Part shown: in pieces, positions 1 to 8,343 of the stretch
Numbering within the stretch: position 1 is the stretch's first letter
How the letters are laid out: every line of letters begins with the position of its first letter
Source: Trebouxia sp. TZW2008
Lineage: Eukaryota > Chlorophyta > Trebouxiophyceae > Trebouxiales > Trebouxiaceae
DNA length: 31,491 nucleotides
Assembly (NCBI GenBank): GCA_002118135.1
Contig: BDIU01000552.1
Coordinates: forward strand, 1 to 31,491
Direction: 5' to 3'
Translations under genes and position numbers: made by a program
The notes under the pieces: model-generated
The model's input: the letters and a program-made list of their open reading frames with translations, nothing else
What the model was told of the DNA's origin: nothing
The model's database searches: none

Positions 1-513
1 CCCAGTAAGCTTGCACAAGTTCAGCACAGTTGGACACGTCATCTTGCCACATGTCATGCTCAGCTCCATAGCCAGTGAACCTTAGTAAGTATTCAGTGAT
101 TTGCTTGCGACCACGCTTGGTCAGTTTATGAGCTAAAATTCTCTCAACCTCCCACTCTGGCTCAGAATCGACAATTTCTGGCAGAGGTGGGGGTTGCACA
201 CGGCCATCAGTTCTGTATGGCTTGATGTAGCAAGCAAGAAAGACATCATGCACTTTCATGCAGTCAGGTAAGTCAAGTTTGTAAGCCAATGGACCGATTC
301 GTTCAAGTATCCTGAATGGACCAACCCACTTGGGAGCCAGTTTCCTAGTGCCTGAGTTCAGCACTTTGAGTTTGCGGTTGAAAGTAGTACATCAGTTCTC
401 ATACCAAAGGCAACATCAGTACGACGTTCATCATAATAACGCTTTTTCCTCAAGGCAAGCATTCTGGAAGCGAACTCACCAGCGAAAGGGTTAATGGCAT
501 CTTGAATGATGAT
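1..513 (-). mobile_element. Ty3/chromovirus pol fragment: integrase C-terminus plus chromodomain
   Basis: Read on the minus strand this encodes the end of a Ty3/gypsy (chromovirus) polyprotein, cut by the window edge. Upstream to downstream it shows a YYDERRTDVA-like integrase linker, then the integrase C-terminal barrel (KLAPKWVGPFRIL, VHDVFLACYIKPYR). A classical chromodomain follows (EWEVERILAHKL, then ITEYLLRFTGYG and MWQDDV) at about positions 1-160. A one-base frame slip near 375-380 separates the linker from the barrel, so the copy is defective. Chromodomains tether the integrase to histone marks. The KPY-type barrel differs from the MLRP-type in the two other Ty3 fragments here, so this is a separate lineage. 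Homology ends near 513, where AT-rich unrelated sequence begins. Confidence 0.88.
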
Positions 514-574
514 TTTAAAGTCATTAATTAGTCAATATAGTCCGTTGAAGTTGAATAGACTGATTGATTTACAT

Positions 575-798
575 TGTAACAAGCCTACGGCGTTACAGCG
601 CTTCTTGCCCACCTGGGGTAAACAATTTTCCTAACTCGGTAAAAAGAGTAACACCTGTAAAGCCATAGAGATTCGAACCCACGACTATTTCGTGGAGAGG
701 ACCCGAACCTAAGCTCTTAGCACCTTTCGTGTGCGCAAAAGTCCGAATCTGAGTGCCGACAAATTAATTCCTGGATCTGAAGACGTAAGTCTGTTACA
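575..798 (-). repeat. tRNA-related mini-element with TGTAAC/GTTACA ends
   Basis: The segment starts with TGTAAC and ends with GTTACA, the same termini as the LTRs of the element at 2116-2477. On the minus strand it carries a B-box-like GGTTCGAATCT (669-679), a TTCGGAC site (741-747) and a GAGCTTAGG stretch, in the same order as the tRNA-like core of that element. An 8-bp direct repeat TTACATTG sits at each edge (569-576, 794-801). A clear long LTR pair is not visible. It could be a degenerate relative, or a SINE-like pol III unit. Confidence 0.45.
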
Positions 799-801
799 TT
801 G

Positions 802-1852
802 ACAAATGCAACTGACAGCAATTGCATATCAGATGCTGTCAGCGTGTCAACAAGTTGGTTGCATGTTTGTAACTTTCCAGCGCCATTGTGAACAACGTTG
901 TTGGCTCAAGTCTCGTGCATCAGTGCATGTGCTTGTGGAAAAGTTTATCCCAAGGCTTGCTACACTGCATTGAAAAGTTTCAAGTGGCTGCCCCCCATCG
1001 ATTGCATTGCATTGCTTTGGATCTTTCCAGAGCTCTTTGTGGGTCAATTCTGGGCTGTCACTGCTCGTGCTTAGTCGCAAATTGCAGCTGAAGATGCTTT
1101 TGTATGCCTGTGTCATCACCAAAGACTACATCTGATGCCTAAAAATGCCATACTGTACAGCTAATTCTCTCTGCAATGACCCTTTTGCTCATGTTTGCTT
1201 TGTTCAACCATGCTCGCATAAGCTTAAGAAAAACCCCCAAGACAGCCAATGTTGTAACACATGCATAGCAAGGACCTTTATTATCAAATGCAGTCTGGCG
1301 TCGAACGCTGGGCATCGATGACTGAATGATATCATTCAAAAATTGAACAGAACGGTCGGGGGCACTTCACTGCTTGTGCATGCACCTATAGCTATAGGTA
1401 GCTAGCTAGCAGGGTCTCGAGACCTCTCTAGAATGGTAATAATGATGATGGTGATGCCAAAATGGCAAATGTGCATATTTAGCACGTGTAACTTATTACG
1501 GTCATTCTTCTCTTTCTCATGGTGATTATGCTTTTGCAATCATTGACAGAAAATTGCTCAGAAGACTTTGATTTTCTGCCGAATGTGCTGCTTTATTGAG
1601 GAGGCTATGGAAACATAAGTAGACTGCAGAGAATCTGATGCAGTCTCATTGTTCAATAGCAATCTGTGTAAGCTGCTAAAGAAGGCAAATAACAAGCTGG
1701 TTTCACACACGCGCGCAGCACATCATGCTTCCAAGATGCATTGACACTTGACCAAGCCCCAGTTCAAGTCAAGGATGTGACGTGTGGGTTCTTGCAACAT
1801 ATGCATGTGGGACAAGGCTTTGTCAAAAAATTAAGCACCGGTACTGCGTTGC
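802..1852. other. No gene seen; cluster of small palindromes
   Basis: No reading frame here shows a recognisable domain or sustained coding character. A perfect 16-bp palindrome lies at 1384-1399 (ACCTATAGCTATAGGT), followed by a CTAGCTAGC run and a 12-bp palindrome at 1413-1424 (GGTCTCGAGACC). The rest looks like decayed intergenic sequence. Confidence 0.5.
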
Positions 1853-2023
1853 CTGCTCTTGTGAGCAATGAATGTTGAGCCAAGCAGCCACCATGTACGT
1901 CAGACCACCAACCCACAACTACAACTCCCCGGGGTGGAAAGTCATCTAAAGGAAAGGCTGGCAACTGTCTTAGAAATGTTCGCCACTGCGTCTGTGCCCG
2001 CATAGTTTCCTAGGGAGGCCTCC
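1853..2023 (-). pseudogene. Orphan pseudo-exon of a GT71/MNN1-type mannosyltransferase
   Basis: On the minus strand this resembles exon 3 of the mannosyltransferase gene at 17204-23515 (exon 3 is 21482-21642). Both have MRAQTQWRTFLR, a PAFPLDDF/PAYPSDDF block, a VVVV/VVIL core, then LTYMVAAWLNIH versus LTYMVPAWVNIH. Both flanking splice sites are recognisable: a TTTGCAG acceptor and a GC-type donor. A frame slip in the GVVVVGG segment and another in the NIH..LLTRAG segment break it. No neighbouring exons of this gene were found within 1 kb on either side, so it is an isolated exon copy or the last recognisable remnant of a paralogue. Confidence 0.75.
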
Positions 2024-2110
2024 CTGCAAAGCATTGCAAATTTTGTCGCGCACCATCAGAAAATACATGATTTCAGCATGAGTGTAGACTTGCACTGGCT
2101 ATGGTGCACA

Positions 2111-2115
2111 CCCTG
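2111..2115. repeat. Target site duplication CCCTG, left
   Basis: CCCTG abuts the TG end of the left LTR and is repeated exactly at 2478-2482 next to the CA end of the right LTR. A 5-bp duplication is typical of LTR-retroelement integrases. Confidence 0.8.
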
Positions 2116-2180
2116 TGTAACAAAAGGGGCTGTGCACTAAGTGTCAACGAGCGCCGTTCCAAGGCTATCAACCCGTTACA
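2116..2180 (-). repeat. 65-bp LTR (3-prime LTR in element orientation)
   Basis: Starts TGTAACAAAAGGGG and ends ATCAACCCGTTACA. It matches 61 of 65 positions of the copy at 2413-2477. The TG...CA ends with short inverted TGTAAC/GTTACA termini are the LTR hallmark. Confidence 0.85.
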
Positions 2181-2193
2181 TTCTTCCCCGTCC
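2181..2193 (-). other. Polypurine-tract-like site
   Basis: The minus strand reads GGACGGGGAAGAA immediately before the 3-prime LTR. This is where the primer for plus-strand synthesis lies in LTR retroelements. Confidence 0.6.
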
Positions 2194-2334
2194 AAGCACG
2201 CACGTCTCGGGCGTTCGCATCGCAGTGGGCAAGGCTGCCGATGACTGGCCGGCCAGTAGGCAAGGCTGCGCCGGTGAACCCCTAAACGCCTCCGGCTGAG
2301 AGACGAAAGGTCCCCATTTTTGTTTTTCCCAAAG

Positions 2335-2400
2335 CTAGACTCGAACCTGCGACCTATCTTTCTTAGGTCCTAAGCGCTACGCCGAGCGACAGGCACAGGC
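2335..2400 (-). repeat. tRNA-like segment inside the TRIM-like element
   Basis: On the minus strand this reads like a decayed tRNA. A D-arm-like GCTCGGCGTAGCGC is followed by a perfect 5-bp anticodon-type stem (ACCTA/TAGGT) enclosing a 7-nt loop AGAAAGA, then a T-arm-like GCAGGTTCGAGTCTAGC with a good B box (GGTTCGAGTCT). The invariant U33 is replaced by G and the T stem is imperfect. A functional tRNA is therefore unlikely, but an internal RNA polymerase III promoter is plausible. Confidence 0.55.
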
Positions 2401-2412
2401 GTCCGAAACCAC
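2401..2412 (-). other. Primer-binding-site-like sequence
   Basis: The minus strand reads GTGGTTTCGGAC directly after the 5-prime LTR. TGG at this spot would pair with the CCA end of a primer tRNA. The primer tRNA was not identified. The TTCGGAC part recurs in the related element at 741-747. Confidence 0.5.
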
Positions 2413-2477
2413 TGTAACAAAAGGGGTTGTGCACTAAGTGTCAACGAGTGCCTTTGCAAGGCTATCAACCCGTTACA
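2413..2477 (-). repeat. 65-bp LTR (5-prime LTR in element orientation)
   Basis: Second copy of the 65-bp terminal repeat, with four substitutions relative to 2116-2180, followed directly by CCCTG (2478-2482), the right target-site duplicate. Confidence 0.85.
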
Positions 2478-2482
2478 CCCTG

Positions 2483-3224
2483 GCAAAGCTGTGCTGGTCA
2501 CTTTGCTGCTGGCATCTGAAGGCATAAGTATGTTTGGCCAGTCAGATATATACCAGTACAGCTGTTCATTAGCTAAGCCAAGAGTACCAGATCTGCTACA
2601 CAGCATACTAGCTAGTATGCTAGCTACTTGTCTTTGGCGTGTGACGCACTGAGCAATATGCCAGATGTCACTCCGTGAAACTCTGTTGACGCATGTATCA
2701 GGAGCAGGAGGCAGCAGACGTTGCAAAAGGCCAATTGGGCATATGCATCAGCTTAGGTGTGAGTGGTGTCGCAGATACTCTCATGCCCAAGCGACCTTTG
2801 AGTCTCAAAAGGCCATTTCATACTCTGGGACTAAAGCTGAAGAAGTGCGCGAGAAATGTCTGCATCGCTCATGTCGGGCGCTCATGTTCCGAAACGGCAG
2901 AAAATAGCTATTCTAGGCAAGAGCATCTCGGGGCAACATTGACATCATACCGCATGCGCTTATCGCGACCGCGTTTCAATCAAGCGCCCGCTTGAGCCCC
3001 TGACAGGCCTGCTGCAAACCAAATACTCGGGCGATCTCTGATTAAAATCACGTCGGCTGACTTTAGCAAGTAAGCATGTGATCAGACTGTGAGAATAAAA
3101 TGTCCCTGAGTGTCGGTAGTGGGACTGATGCTTTCTATCTTTGCAGGCATTCACAAGCTCCTCAAACAAGCATCGCGAAGCAAGTTTGTTGCAACATTTC
3201 AACGGCCTCCGACCCGGCTATACC
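2483..3224. other. No gene seen; 20-bp palindrome and probable OMA1-like promoter
   Basis: No recognisable coding sequence. A perfect 20-bp palindrome, AGCATACTAGCTAGTATGCT, lies at 2602-2621. The last few hundred bases should include the 5-prime leader and promoter of the downstream peptidase gene. No TATA box was recognised. Confidence 0.4.
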
Positions 3225-4880
3225 ATGGTGAGGAGCAAAAGCGATAGCATTTTCTCGTTGGCATTCGTCAAGCTCTGATGCGGACATTGCCAAACTTTCT
3301 TTGACTATGTTGATTTTTCGAGGTTTGACTCGAATCGGTCTGTGTTGCAGAGATCTGCAAGGCGGTTGTTTGCCCTGCCCAAGGCTAACCGTGTAGAAGT
3401 CAAGCAGACTTTGCAGCACTTGCGACTTGCATCTGCCAGTCCCCTTCAGCTTGCACAGACCTCGCAGCTCGTCGACCAGTTCGTGCATGAAAGGCAGGAA
3501 GGGTTCTTACCCTCTTGGGCAGCCAATGCAGCTGTGCTCGGCGCTGCATTCCTCTACTACAAAGCTCACGAGGAGGAGGTGCCAATCACAGGCCGCAAGC
3601 AGCTCCTGATTTCTGGCATTCAGCCATCATTTAGCAGTTCTGCCAGCTTTGCAGCCTCTGCCTGCAGCTTGAGCAATTTGGCAGATGCTGGGACTGTGGA
3701 GGCAGTTGGCCATCCGCTCCCTACAGACCTGCTGGCGAAAGAGCTCTTGCATGAGTGCGCCTCACATATTGGTGAGGCAGCTAGGGACCTCTTGCAGCAC
3801 AGTCCAGCGTTGCAGCAACGTATGTCAAGGGTGAAGCTGCAGTATGACAACAGCCTACAAGCACAGGCTAAGTGCATACATGTTCAGGGTCAGGAACACA
3901 AGGAGAGGACTGCTGTGATATCATTCACGGCTGGAGAACTGCTGAAGGCTCCGTCATTTGACAGCCTATGTTGGGTCATGGCACATGAGCTAGGACATGG
4001 CATAGCACAACATGCTGAGGAGTCTCAAAGCTGGCAAAATCTGATCAATCGTCCTACAATTGTTGGCAGGGTACTTGCAGGCGCGCTGGTTGCAGGCTCA
4101 TCATCTGTCACAGCAATTGCAGTCATTGCTGGAGGGGCTATTCTGCTTTAACTTGCAATGTATCAGCTATGTGTGGGCACATGGCTGAGTCAGCAACAGG
4201 AGTATGAGGCAGATGTAATAGGAGCTCGACTCAGCGTGGCAGCAGGCTGTAGCAGAAAAGCCATTCTGCATGGGTCCAGCTGCCAGCTGGAGTATAGTCG
4301 CCTGGGGTATCTGGCGGAAGTCAGCATCATGCTGCATTTCTGGCAGATCTATATGCCAGACGCTCAGCTGCCCAACTCTCTGCACAGCAGCTCAGATTTC
4401 CTGCAAGTGCTTGGGGCTCTGGCACAGCACCACAGGGTGCACCCAGATGACAAAAATGTCAGGGTGATGCTGTTTGATTTCCTTGATGCCGCTTATCGAC
4501 ACCTGCCTAACAGCAGTCTGCTTGTGTCATTAACCAGCACTCATCCCCAGTGGCCAAGTCGCATCGCAAACCTACTGGCAAGCAATGTGTGGAAGAAAGG
4601 CTCCACCAAGGCAGAGGACATGCCCTGCAAGCAAAAGCTTGCCAAAGGGCAACAGCTATTGAAGGCATTCCAAGACCTTCATAAGATGATGGTGATTGCC
4701 CGCCGTGGACAGAGTGACCTTGACACGTCGCTGCAAACGCTGGTTTGCCTTTGGCGCTGTATTCAAGCTCGAGCAGGACCTCAAAAGAGACAGGTTGATC
4801 CTGTGTGCCAACAAGTTGCAAAACAGCTTGTCCACTCAGCAACTTGGCCGCGGGAGAAGACTGAGCTTGGAGATAAGTAG
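3225..4880 (+). CDS. OMA1-like M48 metalloendopeptidase with one in-frame TAA
   Basis: Zinc metalloprotease of the M48C/OMA1 family, which cleaves inner-membrane proteins such as the OPA1 type during mitochondrial stress. The main reading frame (from 3351) has an Arg-rich amphipathic start (RSARRLF) suited to mitochondrial import. Then come a short hydrophobic segment (WAANAAVLGAAFLYY), the family signature VPITGRKQLLI, the zinc-binding helix HELGH (about residues 213-217), the third-ligand motif EYEADVIG (about 285-292) and STHPQWPSR. No ATG opens this frame. The best model starts at ATG 3225-3227, followed at once by an intron, GTGAGG to TTGCAG (3228-3350), giving M then RSARR. A TAA at 4149-4151, in the hydrophobic loop between zinc motifs, interrupts an otherwise continuous frame. 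After about 4740 the +1 frame (to 5055) also looks protein-like, so the tail may be spliced or shifted. Either a recent pseudogene, a small missed intron or a sequence error. Confidence 0.8.
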
Positions 4881-5055
4881 CATGCAAGGTCCCTCAGAAC
4901 TTTTTTCTCACATTTGGGGGCCTTTGATGTTAGGCATGGGTGTGCCTGAGCATCTGGAGTCTGTATTGATCGCCTTGAAGCTGACTTATACTCATTGTGA
5001 TTTGGCTGCCGCTGATTTGCCTGATGAGTTGCTGTTGGCAAGTATACCTACGTAG

Positions 5056-7120
5056 ACATCCATGTGTAGTATCTACATCTTTGAAAACTTACAGCAAACA
5101 TGTACCTTGGTACCAGCTTTGTGAACTTCTCAAGCCATGTGAATGAGTGCTAGTCAAGGAGAATATTTGGGTTTTATAGTTGGTGATGTACCGTAACAAT
5201 GCTTACTCAAGCATTAAGTCACATTGCAGTGAGGTTGCCATCTTTGTCAAGCCCAATTTGCAGCTTTGATGAACGCAATGCATCCTGACTGTTGTGGAGG
5301 ATTTAGTGCCCTGATAGAAATAAATCTGTTTTGCCACCTTTCGCTAGACCACTTATTTCAGCCTTTTGAAGGATCTGTGACGAAGCTTCACGTATGCACT
5401 CAAGTTCGTATCGGCGGCCATAGAAAACCGCTTGTTTTGTCACCCTGTGTTATGGAGCTGTAAACAGTGGTGATACCTTTCACATGCCATCAGCCTGATT
5501 AGTAATTTTGCCAAGCCAATTAGTAAGTATTGGCTTGGCAAATCACTTTGCCATCTATTGGGCCGCGTAGCCTACCTATAGGCTATTTCCCAGTTCAGCT
5601 TGCAATTTGTCTGACTGTGCAGAATCTTGTCTGTTTATATTCTGATTACCAATCAATCACTCAGACAAAGGCTGCAAGAAAAGTTCATCAGTATGCAATT
5701 TATTGCACAACTAGCTTCCAGTTTGTAGGGAGGTATATCCCAGCCAGCATGTATATAGACAGGTCCAGTTCAGTCAGAGTAGCAAGAGCTAGCTACAGAC
5801 CACTGAGATTGCGAGGTCAGCTAGATACAATCTGTCGTGACTTGTAACGTATTTGTCCCTGTCAACTCCACCATTGATTAATCGTAGTGCACTACGAGCT
5901 GGCTGGCGGAATGCATGTTCTGGGGCCTTATGTGCTTCCAAATTCACGTCGAATTGTCCTGATTGGGACGCAAAGGAAGCCAGCTCAGCCAGCAGGTGAC
6001 ATGCATGTGTCCAATGGCGATTTGGCCAAGGACTTTGCATTGACAACGTAGAATCTCTCCTCCAATTTTAGACAAAGTTCTCATGATTGCGTTGCTAACT
6101 GATGACTTTGCAAAGTCAAGGTGTCAGTGTTTGGTCCCAGCTCTGGAGGACCTGTGACGCCCATAAGCGTGTCTATGCAAGTGCATATGCAATGCAATGC
6201 AAGGAGCGCGCAATATTGCTGGAGCTGTATCAGCTGCCTGTGTCACATGCTTTGCCAGCGGCCTCTGCCTGTGCTGCCAAAAGAGGCAAACACATCTATG
6301 TTGCTACTCCAGATAATGAGAATGACAGTGAGCCCTGTTGCCGTCAAACTGTCCAGTTCAAGCTTAAGCACAGTCTTTTGTTGCATGCTGCCTTCTGTTG
6401 CAGCATCATCAGGGCAGTCAGCACACTGTCAACTCTCCAATGGCCGGCAGGGTCATTGTAACAAGAAAAAAAGTTCACAAGCATCTTCTGCCAATGCCTG
6501 CTGGTCTGACACCTCTCAGCACTGATGCAATCTCCTGCGTTCTGTGCAGCCTAGGCCTCTTGCTGTCTTTCCTGGCTTCAGGCCCTTTGTGATAAATGCT
6601 CTATGTCATTATGGGTGGTCACTGTCGCCGTCCTGTGGAATCTGTCCGATCATTGAACTGATTCAGGTCCAGATTTACATGCACAGCTTGGTGAAGACTG
6701 CCTGAGTCTGCGTGTCCCTCATCAGCCTGCAAGTCACATGCTGCACTATTGCACAGCCCTAGCAAAGCCGTACGCAGGTGCATGTGCTGAGTCACAAGGC
6801 GCCACAACATATTGCAGGCAGCTTCTCGGCTCAGTGGTCGACTCTGTCAAGCACTTCCATGTCTGGCGCTGATCTAAACTAATTTGCAATGTGGCCTCAT
6901 GGTGACATCACACAAACATACACATGCACAAGTGTGTGTATGAGAGATCAGGTTTACTTGGCATAGGTCAGACTACGCACACACAGTATCAAAGATTGTG
7001 CTTGACCACTAAGTTGCAGGCAAGAGGGATGACTCAAATGGCAGTGCAAAACTAAATTATGCACCCCAGCATCACAGGCACGCTGTTGCTGCTGTCCAGG
7101 CGCAGTAGCTGGGAGCATAC
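5056..7120. other. No convincing gene; hairpin and palindrome
   Basis: Several frames of about 100 codons are open (for example 6121-6525 plus), but none shows a known domain and two overlap each other on the same strand. A 14-bp inverted repeat with 8-nt loop lies at 5507-5542. A perfect 16-bp palindrome lies at 5882-5897. The low end probably holds the last exon or exons (fourth EF-hand) of the calcium-sensor gene, which I could not place. Confidence 0.4.
5507..5542. repeat. 14-bp hairpin
   Basis: TTTGCCAAGCCAAT (5507-5520) and its exact reverse complement (5529-5542) are separated by TAGTAAGT. It lies about 450 bp past the end of the peptidase frame. It could be a small foldback footprint or an RNA 3-prime structure. 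Confidence 0.6.
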
Positions 7121-7237
7121 CTCCTCGCCCATGCTTGCCTTGCGCAGATTGTCTTCACAAAAGACTCCGTCGTGGTTGGTGTCCAAAAATTTGAAAGCCT
7201 GGCACACCCACGCATTCCACACCTCAACCTGCTGTAC
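7121..7237 (-). CDS. EF-hand exon (third EF-hand) of a CDPK-like gene
   Basis: This is a 39-codon, phase-0 exon bounded by a CACACAG acceptor and a GTATGC donor. It encodes VQQVEVWNAW, then AFKFLDTNHDGVFCEDNLRKA and MGEE. The loop D-T-N-H-D-G-V-F-C-E-D-N has acidic residues at loop positions 1, 5 and 10, but position 12 is Asn instead of Glu/Asp. In calcium-dependent protein kinases the third EF-hand begins the C-terminal lobe of the calmodulin-like domain, and the preceding linker (W..AF) matches. Its partner exon is at 11695-11834. The kinase domain was not found in the window. A calmodulin-like or other EF-hand protein is the alternative. Confidence 0.7.
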
Positions 7238-8151
7238 CTGTGTGCAGCAACATGCATACAGTCACTATCTTTGCCAATATACCTGTTGGCCATCATGGCA
7301 AGTGCAATGCATACCACTTGCAGTCTGCGGCACTGTTGCACATACGTACATTACAAACAATGCAGTAGCAGACTTACCAATCTGACTGTTGCCAATCACA
7401 CTTGATGCACAGCACATGCACACCTGTGCACCATTGTGCTTAGATCACTGGTGTCAGTCCTGCACTTTGGCAGTGCTGACATGTACTAGCTGATGTTTGC
7501 ATCTGATGTGGCAGGAGAAGCAGACCTCAGGAGAATGGGACAGCCCATGCATGGCATTCAGGTGCAGCAGCTGACATGGCTGGAACCCAAACAATGTTTG
7601 CAGTGAGGTGCATGAACCTCCATAAGCAGAGGTCAAAGCTGTCTGGTGACAACGTGGCATGCTGTAAGTGGTCTGGTCAGACCTGTCACAAGAAGCCATC
7701 AGCAGTATGCAAGTCAAAGTTTCCTGTATGCCTTTTGATGTTCAAAACTCAGCTCACAGCAGCGCAGAGCCACATCTTCCTGAACTTATTTGATTTCATG
7801 AAGCAGCCCATAGCAGCATTATAGAGCAAATGTCTTGCAAATGGCACTCTCAGAAACCAGCTTGTTGCATCTGCCTGACAGAGTATATGCAGTCGGTAGT
7901 CAGCCAGCAACAAGGAGAAACAAGGAAGCAGACAGCAGTCTACAACTTTATATGTGTCATCAAAGCCTCTGTCCGACAATGTAGCAATGGCACATTGTCA
8001 CATTTGCCCATTTGTGTTTGTGAATCTGATATTGACCGTATGGGTTGAGACTGCAGCCAGCAGGTGCTGATATGTCGTTTCACAACAACAACCTGCTTGC
8101 ACCTTTTGAGATAGATTCAGTGCCTGAATGTGTGACCAATCAATTGTTGTA

Positions 8152-8218
8152 ATGATTGTCCCATGCAAATGAATCGCATGGGACAATCATCACTTGCCCA
8201 ATGCAATTCATTTGCATG
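8152..8218. repeat. Two mutually exclusive hairpins
   Basis: ATGATTGTCCCATGC (8152-8166) pairs perfectly with 8176-8190 around a 9-nt loop. The overlapping CATGCAAATGAAT (8162-8174) instead pairs perfectly with 8206-8218. Because the two stems share bases, only one can form at a time in a single strand. Confidence 0.7.
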
Positions 8219-8343
8219 TGATGGACTGAAATGGAGAGCAACCTGTATATGAGGAGCTCTAGTTCATTTGATGTAGTTAACTCAGCAAGAGCAGTTGTAC
8301 TGGCACTGACTAGCACTGACGAAGCATTACTGCATTGCCAACA

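Larger units (their letters stand above)
2116..2477 (-). mobile_element. TRIM-like miniature LTR retroelement with tRNA-like core
   Basis: This 362-bp element is bounded by two 65-bp direct repeats (2116-2180 and 2413-2477) that begin TGTAAC and end GTTACA and differ at 4 of 65 positions. It is flanked by CCCTG on both sides. Read on the minus strand it has the order of an LTR retroelement: 5-prime LTR (2413-2477), a TGG-starting PBS-like site immediately after it (2401-2412), an internal region, a purine run (2181-2193) and the 3-prime LTR (2116-2180). It has no coding capacity, so it must depend on enzymes from another element. The internal region contains a tRNA-like segment and a 14-bp palindrome (2244-2257) flanked by GCAAGGCTGC repeats (2229-2238, 2260-2269). 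The LTR divergence shows it is not brand new. Confidence 0.82.

Noticed and set aside
669..747. Functional tRNA gene from the GGTTCGAATC T-loop
   Set aside because: No cloverleaf with a 5-bp anticodon stem and 7-nt loop could be formed. It is better explained as a relative of the mini-element.
2335..2400. Functional tRNA gene on the minus strand
   Set aside because: U33 is not T, the T stem and D stem have mismatches, no full acceptor stem forms, and the segment lies inside a retroelement.
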